Shown piece by piece: positions 40,401-42,630 of a stretch of 42,630 nucleotides of DNA (its first letter is position 1; every line of letters begins with the position of its first letter). The translations under genes were made by a program, and so were the position numbers. The notes beneath the pieces were generated by a model. It was not told the origin of the DNA. It did not search any database and saw only the letters and a program-made list of their open reading frames with translations. The stretch is from an uncultured Alphaproteobacteria bacterium. GTDB taxonomy: Bacteria > Pseudomonadota > Alphaproteobacteria > HIMB59 > GCA-002718135. The stretch covers positions 1 to 42,630 of the forward strand of contig CACJEE010000008.1 of the NCBI GenBank assembly GCA_902592345.1, written 5' to 3'.

Positions 40401-40878
40401 TAGACTTTGTGGGTCAGTTTTAGATATTAAAGAAAGATCTAATAAAGATGGAAGAAAGTATGCATTTGTAACAGTTTCAGAAGTAAATGCACAGTATGAA
40501 TTATCTATTTTTAGTGAAAATTTAAGTAAATTTCGATATCTTTTGAAAGAGGGAAATTTGTTAATATTCGATATTGATATAATTTTGAACAATAATGATC
40601 CTAGATTTGTTATTAGAATGATAAAGAGATTAGAAAGTGAATTTAATAATTTAGAAAAAAAAATAGATATTTTTATAGAGCCAGATCAATTGATTGAATA
40701 CAAGGACATCTTATTTTCTAAAAAAAACAACTTGAAAAGTAAGATTTCTATTTTTATGAATATCAATGATAAACTAATTAATTTTAATTCAAATAGTAAG
40801 TACTCACTTACGTCTTATAAGCATTTAGATATGTTAAAAAATTCAAAAAAATTAGATTACAACATAGATATATCTTGA
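37480..40878 (+). CDS. dnaE: DNA polymerase III subunit alpha
   Basis: Catalytic subunit of the replicative polymerase, 1132 aa. The N-terminal PHP domain starts FIHLRCLSSYSLSES and includes ALAITDNNNMFGVFEF. The polymerase core has the GPGRGSGAGSVAAW motif, the catalytic aspartates in MPDFDIDFCQIRRDEVIEY, and ALFRPGPMDNIPSF and YQEQVMQIAQ. FAGYGFNKSHAAGYALISY precedes the helix-hairpin-helix. The OB domain (KKIRLCGSVLDI) lies near residue 970. It is the last gene of the 22-gene run. No terminator hairpin is visible before the rpsB leader. Confidence 0.98.
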   Translation: MTKPFIHLRCLSSYSLSESTLKIKKLVNLAKKNNMPALAITDNNNMFGVFEFAQECINNNIQPIIGTSINLIDVQLKNTISQLSFLVKNEIGYKNLIYLSSLSYLNKNRDLGISIEDIEGHTDGLFCFLGGEFNPLLILHNQNKQTDNFITKLKRLFKNNLLFELQRINDSNIDSFESYLIEKSYKFNIPLIGTNNIKFGEVDEFSAHDALLCVAQKTTINSGNRKTSNNQIAFKSNDQMIDIFFDIPEIVENNFNVAISCSYYPREVLPKLPKFKNNLNLSESELLIQIASNGLDKKIIENKILQKKNYKERLNYEIEIIIKMGFAGYFLIVSDFVNWAKKNYIPVGPGRGSGAGSVAAWSLGITDLDPIKYSLLFERFLNPERISMPDFDIDFCQIRRDEVIEYVNKKYGRDSVAHIITFGTLASRAAVRDIGRVLEVPYGEVDSFAKLIPFNPGSPLTLAESIKSEKSLRDIINRDESLSNVVDISLKLEGVHRHASTHAAGVVIGDTSLSNIVPLYKDPNTQTNATQFSMKYVEKAGLVKFDFLGLTTLSIINECVNLIKNEIHDFALQNIPLDDLKTFQQLSRGNAVGVFQLESNGMSSVLKQLQPDKFEEIIAVVALFRPGPMDNIPSFCNRKHGREEINYIHPILKDVLKETYGIIVYQEQVMQIAQVLSNYSLGEADLLRRAMGKKIQKEMDDQKNRFIEGAIKNDISEKEASKIFDLVDKFAGYGFNKSHAAGYALISYQTAYLKANFPHEFMTATLNFSIDRTDKIISLKQELEKLEIPFLKPDINFSKEKFTIEKDNSKKSIRFGLSAIKGVGSKSIKSVVSVREQKGKFISIIDFLKRVDSEVINKRQLEKLIQSGSFDSIETNRSKLFFNVPQFVNLFGSNNSQSNQNLLFEEEEISFEDKNLFNQKISTWTSSDILNNELEVVGFYFSDHPLKHYPQKFFEIQNISFFKDIDLNENAKKIRLCGSVLDIKERSNKDGRKYAFVTVSEVNAQYELSIFSENLSKFRYLLKEGNLLIFDIDIILNNNDPRFVIRMIKRLESEFNNLEKKIDIFIEPDQLIEYKDILFSKKNNLKSKISIFMNINDKLINFNSNSKYSLTSYKHLDMLKNSKKLDYNIDIS

Positions 40879-40918
40879 AAAATTTAAGTTTTCGATTAAA
40901 AGCCTGAAAAAAACTAGC

Positions 40919-40965
40919 ACACAGAAAAAACCGGTGTTTTTGTTTCTGTGGAGGTTGAACCGGAG
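40919..40965 (+). promoter_or_regulatory. Structured rpsB leader with a putative pseudoknot over the Shine-Dalgarno
   Basis: CACAGAAA (40920-40927) pairs with TTTCTGTG (40943-40950). Alternatively, CACAGA/TCTGTG encloses an inner stem AAAAC/GTTTT capped by loop CGGT (40932-40935). That loop is complementary to ACCG at 40959-40962, which runs into the Shine-Dalgarno CGGAG just upstream of the rpsB ATG. Loop pairing would therefore mask the ribosome-binding site. This is the layout expected of autogenous control by ribosomal protein S2. Structured rpsB leaders are known in alphaproteobacteria. The exact family match has not been tested here. Confidence 0.7.
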
Positions 40966-40971
40966 ATAATT

Positions 40972-41739
40972 ATGAATTTACCTGAAATTAAGATTGAAGA
41001 TCTTCTAGAGGCTGGCGTTCATTTTGGACACAATGTCAGAAGATGGAATCCAAAAATGGAAGAATATATTTTTGGAGTAAGAAATAATATCCATATTTTT
41101 GACTTAAGGATAACTGCTGAAGCTTTAAATAATGCACTTGTAAAGATGCATGAAACAGTAAGCAAATCTGGAAAGATCCTTTTTGTAGGTACAAAAAAAC
41201 AATGTGCTGAAATTGTAAAAGATTTAGCAACTATAAATAATAATTTTTATGTTAATAAAAGATGGTTAGGAGGCACATTAACAAACTGGAAAACTATTTC
41301 AAATTCAATTGATAGATTAAATACTTTAGACTTGAATTTAAATGATCCAGCTTTTACAAATAGTATATCAAAAAAAGAATTGCTGCAATTAACTAGAGAA
41401 AAAGAAAAACTTCATTTAAATTTAGGTGGGATTAAGGATCTTAATGGTAAACCTGATTTAATAATAATATTTGATGTATTAAAAGATAAGCTTGCAGTAT
41501 TGGAAGCTAAAAAACTTAACATTCCAATAATAGGCATTGTTGATTCTAATGCTAATCCAGAAGCTATAGATTATATAATACCTGGCAATGATGATGCGAT
41601 TAGGTCAATTAATCTTTATAAACATTATTTTAAGCATACAATTGAAGATGCTGTTTCTTTTCAAGATAAATCTGAAAATAAAATAACTGATCCTAAAAAA
41701 ATAGATAGTGAAAACAATACAAATCAAGGAGAGCTATAA
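40972..41739 (+). CDS. rpsB: 30S ribosomal protein S2
   Basis: Component of the small ribosomal subunit near the 3' end of 16S rRNA, 255 aa. [55 protein letters not shown] and [15 protein letters not shown] are canonical. The track uses GTG 40948, but the ATG at 40972 ([12 protein letters not shown]) has GGAG at good spacing and matches the family N-terminus. The GTG lies inside the regulatory hairpin region. The C-terminal tail is acidic and Asn-rich. It is directly followed by tsf. Confidence 0.97.
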   Translation: MNLPEIKIEDLLEAGVHFGHNVRRWNPKMEEYIFGVRNNIHIFDLRITAEALNNALVKMHETVSKSGKILFVGTKKQCAEIVKDLATINNNFYVNKRWLGGTLTNWKTISNSIDRLNTLDLNLNDPAFTNSISKKELLQLTREKEKLHLNLGGIKDLNGKPDLIIIFDVLKDKLAVLEAKKLNIPIIGIVDSNANPEAIDYIIPGNDDAIRSINLYKHYFKHTIEDAVSFQDKSENKITDPKKIDSENNTNQGEL

Positions 41740-42600
41740 ATGGGTGAAGATTTAAAATTGGTAAAAGAACTTAGAAATAAGACTGGAGCAGGTTTTTTAG
41801 ATTGCAAAGAGGCTTTAAGTAATAATAATGGAAACATCGATAATGCAATTGATTATTTAAGAAAAAAAGGTCTTGCTAAAGCCTCTAAAAAATCCTCAAG
41901 AGAGGCAAATGAAGGTGCTATAGGTTTTTATGAAAATAATAGTATTTGTGTTTTAATAAAAATAAATTCTGAAACTGATTTTGCTGCTAAAAGTGATACA
42001 TTTTTAAATTTTGTTGATTATATAGGTAAAATAATCCTTGATTTAAATAACACAGAATTAGATCTGCATATGTTTCTAGATACAAAAATTTCTTCAAAAT
42101 CTATTAAAGAAATTTTTGATGAGATGATAGCTAAAATTGGTGAAAATATTGTTATATCTGATTTAAGAGTTTTTAATAAAAATAATAATTATTTATCATT
42201 TTATGTCCATAATGCTTATAGAAAAAATATTGGAAAAATTATTTCTATATTAAAATATTCTTCAGATTCTAATGATGAAAGTATTCAAAATCTTGCAAAA
42301 AATTTATGCATGCATATTGCGGCATTAAAACCTGAGGCTATAGATGAGAGTAATTTAGAGCAAACTACTATTGATAAAGAATTAAATATCCAAAAGGAAT
42401 TAATAGCAAGTTCTGGAAAGCCAGCAAATGTTGTAGACAAGATATTGGAAGGAAAGATGAAAAAGTTTTATTCTGAAGTAACATTACTAAATCAGAGTTT
42501 CGTTTTAGATCCTGACAAATCTGTAAAAGAAGTAATTAACTCTAATCACAATGATAAAAAATTTGAAATTGATATGTTTAATTACTTGTCTTTAGAATAG
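41740..42600 (+). CDS. tsf: Elongation factor Ts
   Basis: Guanine-nucleotide exchange factor that regenerates EF-Tu-GTP, 286 aa. The N-terminal UBA-like domain (VKELRNKTGAGFLDCKEAL, YLRKKGLAKASKK) and the EF-Tu-contacting TDFAAKSDTF are visible. SGKPANVVDKILEGKMKKF is the conserved C-terminal part. The ATG at 41740 immediately follows the rpsB stop and has AAGGAGAG upstream. rpsB-tsf-pyrH is a classic translation operon. Confidence 0.97.
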   Translation: MGEDLKLVKELRNKTGAGFLDCKEALSNNNGNIDNAIDYLRKKGLAKASKKSSREANEGAIGFYENNSICVLIKINSETDFAAKSDTFLNFVDYIGKIILDLNNTELDLHMFLDTKISSKSIKEIFDEMIAKIGENIVISDLRVFNKNNNYLSFYVHNAYRKNIGKIISILKYSSDSNDESIQNLAKNLCMHIAALKPEAIDESNLEQTTIDKELNIQKELIASSGKPANVVDKILEGKMKKFYSEVTLLNQSFVLDPDKSVKEVINSNHNDKKFEIDMFNYLSLE

Positions 42601-42630
42601 ATGAAAAAAAGAATCCTTTTGAAGTTATCA
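42601..42630 (+). CDS. pyrH: UMP kinase, N-terminal fragment cut by window end
   Basis: Only ten codons are present (MKKRILLKLS), starting directly after the tsf stop. The RxLLKLS stretch is the beginning of PyrH, which phosphorylates UMP to UDP, and pyrH is the usual gene after tsf. The call rests on these few residues and synteny. Confidence 0.8.
   Translation, partial: MKKRILLKLS

Noticed and set aside
40948-40971. GTG start for rpsB at 40948 given in the ORF track.
   Set aside because: The GTG is at the end of the leader hairpin and lacks a ribosome-binding site; ATG 40972 has GGAG and matches the S2 N-terminus.

Overview
The window is a dense, very AT-rich (about 30% GC by eye) stretch of bacterial chromosome. 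Gene content and order point to a streamlined marine alphaproteobacterium. The evidence is the run nuoA-N, birA, coaX, rnj, a DUF1467-like gene, proS, lolC, lolD, dnaE; the run tig, clpP, clpX, lon, hup; the run rpsB, tsf, pyrH; a short bacterial-type ProS; and two glnA-type glutamine riboswitches, an RNA class known mainly from cyanobacteria and marine bacteria. A SAR11-, HIMB59/AEGEAN-169- or similar lineage is plausible. A PII gene beside glnA and a tRNA-His with an encoded G-1:C73 pair may help narrow this. The lineage is inferred, not proven.

Layout. (1) 1-7.1 kb is the accessory part. It holds the 3' end of a family 9 glycosyltransferase, two polar amino-acid ABC permeases, a broken iolE-like gene, an uncharacterised class I glutamine amidotransferase, and a glpK/parE pair on the minus strand. 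(2) 7.1-10.4 kb is a nitrogen-assimilation block on the minus strand: aminotransferase, glnB, two tandem glnA riboswitches, glnA, then a strong hairpin terminator. (3) 10.4-16.8 kb carries tRNA-His, tRNA-Leu and the protein quality-control cluster tig-clpP-clpX-lon, followed by hup and its terminator. (4) 16.8-17.0 kb carries tRNA-Val and tRNA-Asp. (5) 17.1-40.9 kb is one uninterrupted, overlapping co-directional series of 22 genes. It encodes all 14 subunits of complex I, then biotin ligase, pantothenate kinase, RNase J, a small membrane protein, prolyl-tRNA synthetase, the LolCD lipoprotein exporter and the replicative polymerase alpha subunit. (6) 40.9 kb to the end is rpsB-tsf-pyrH, preceded by a structured leader with a possible pseudoknot over the rpsB Shine-Dalgarno.

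Almost every gene is a housekeeping gene of known family. I see no CRISPR array, insertion sequence, prophage or defence island. The most interesting material is RNA-level regulation: the tandem glnA riboswitches plus a 10-bp hairpin before the glnA start, and the rpsB leader. The next most interesting is the iolE-like gene, whose frame breaks exactly at an A7 run that forms a perfect -1 slippery heptamer.
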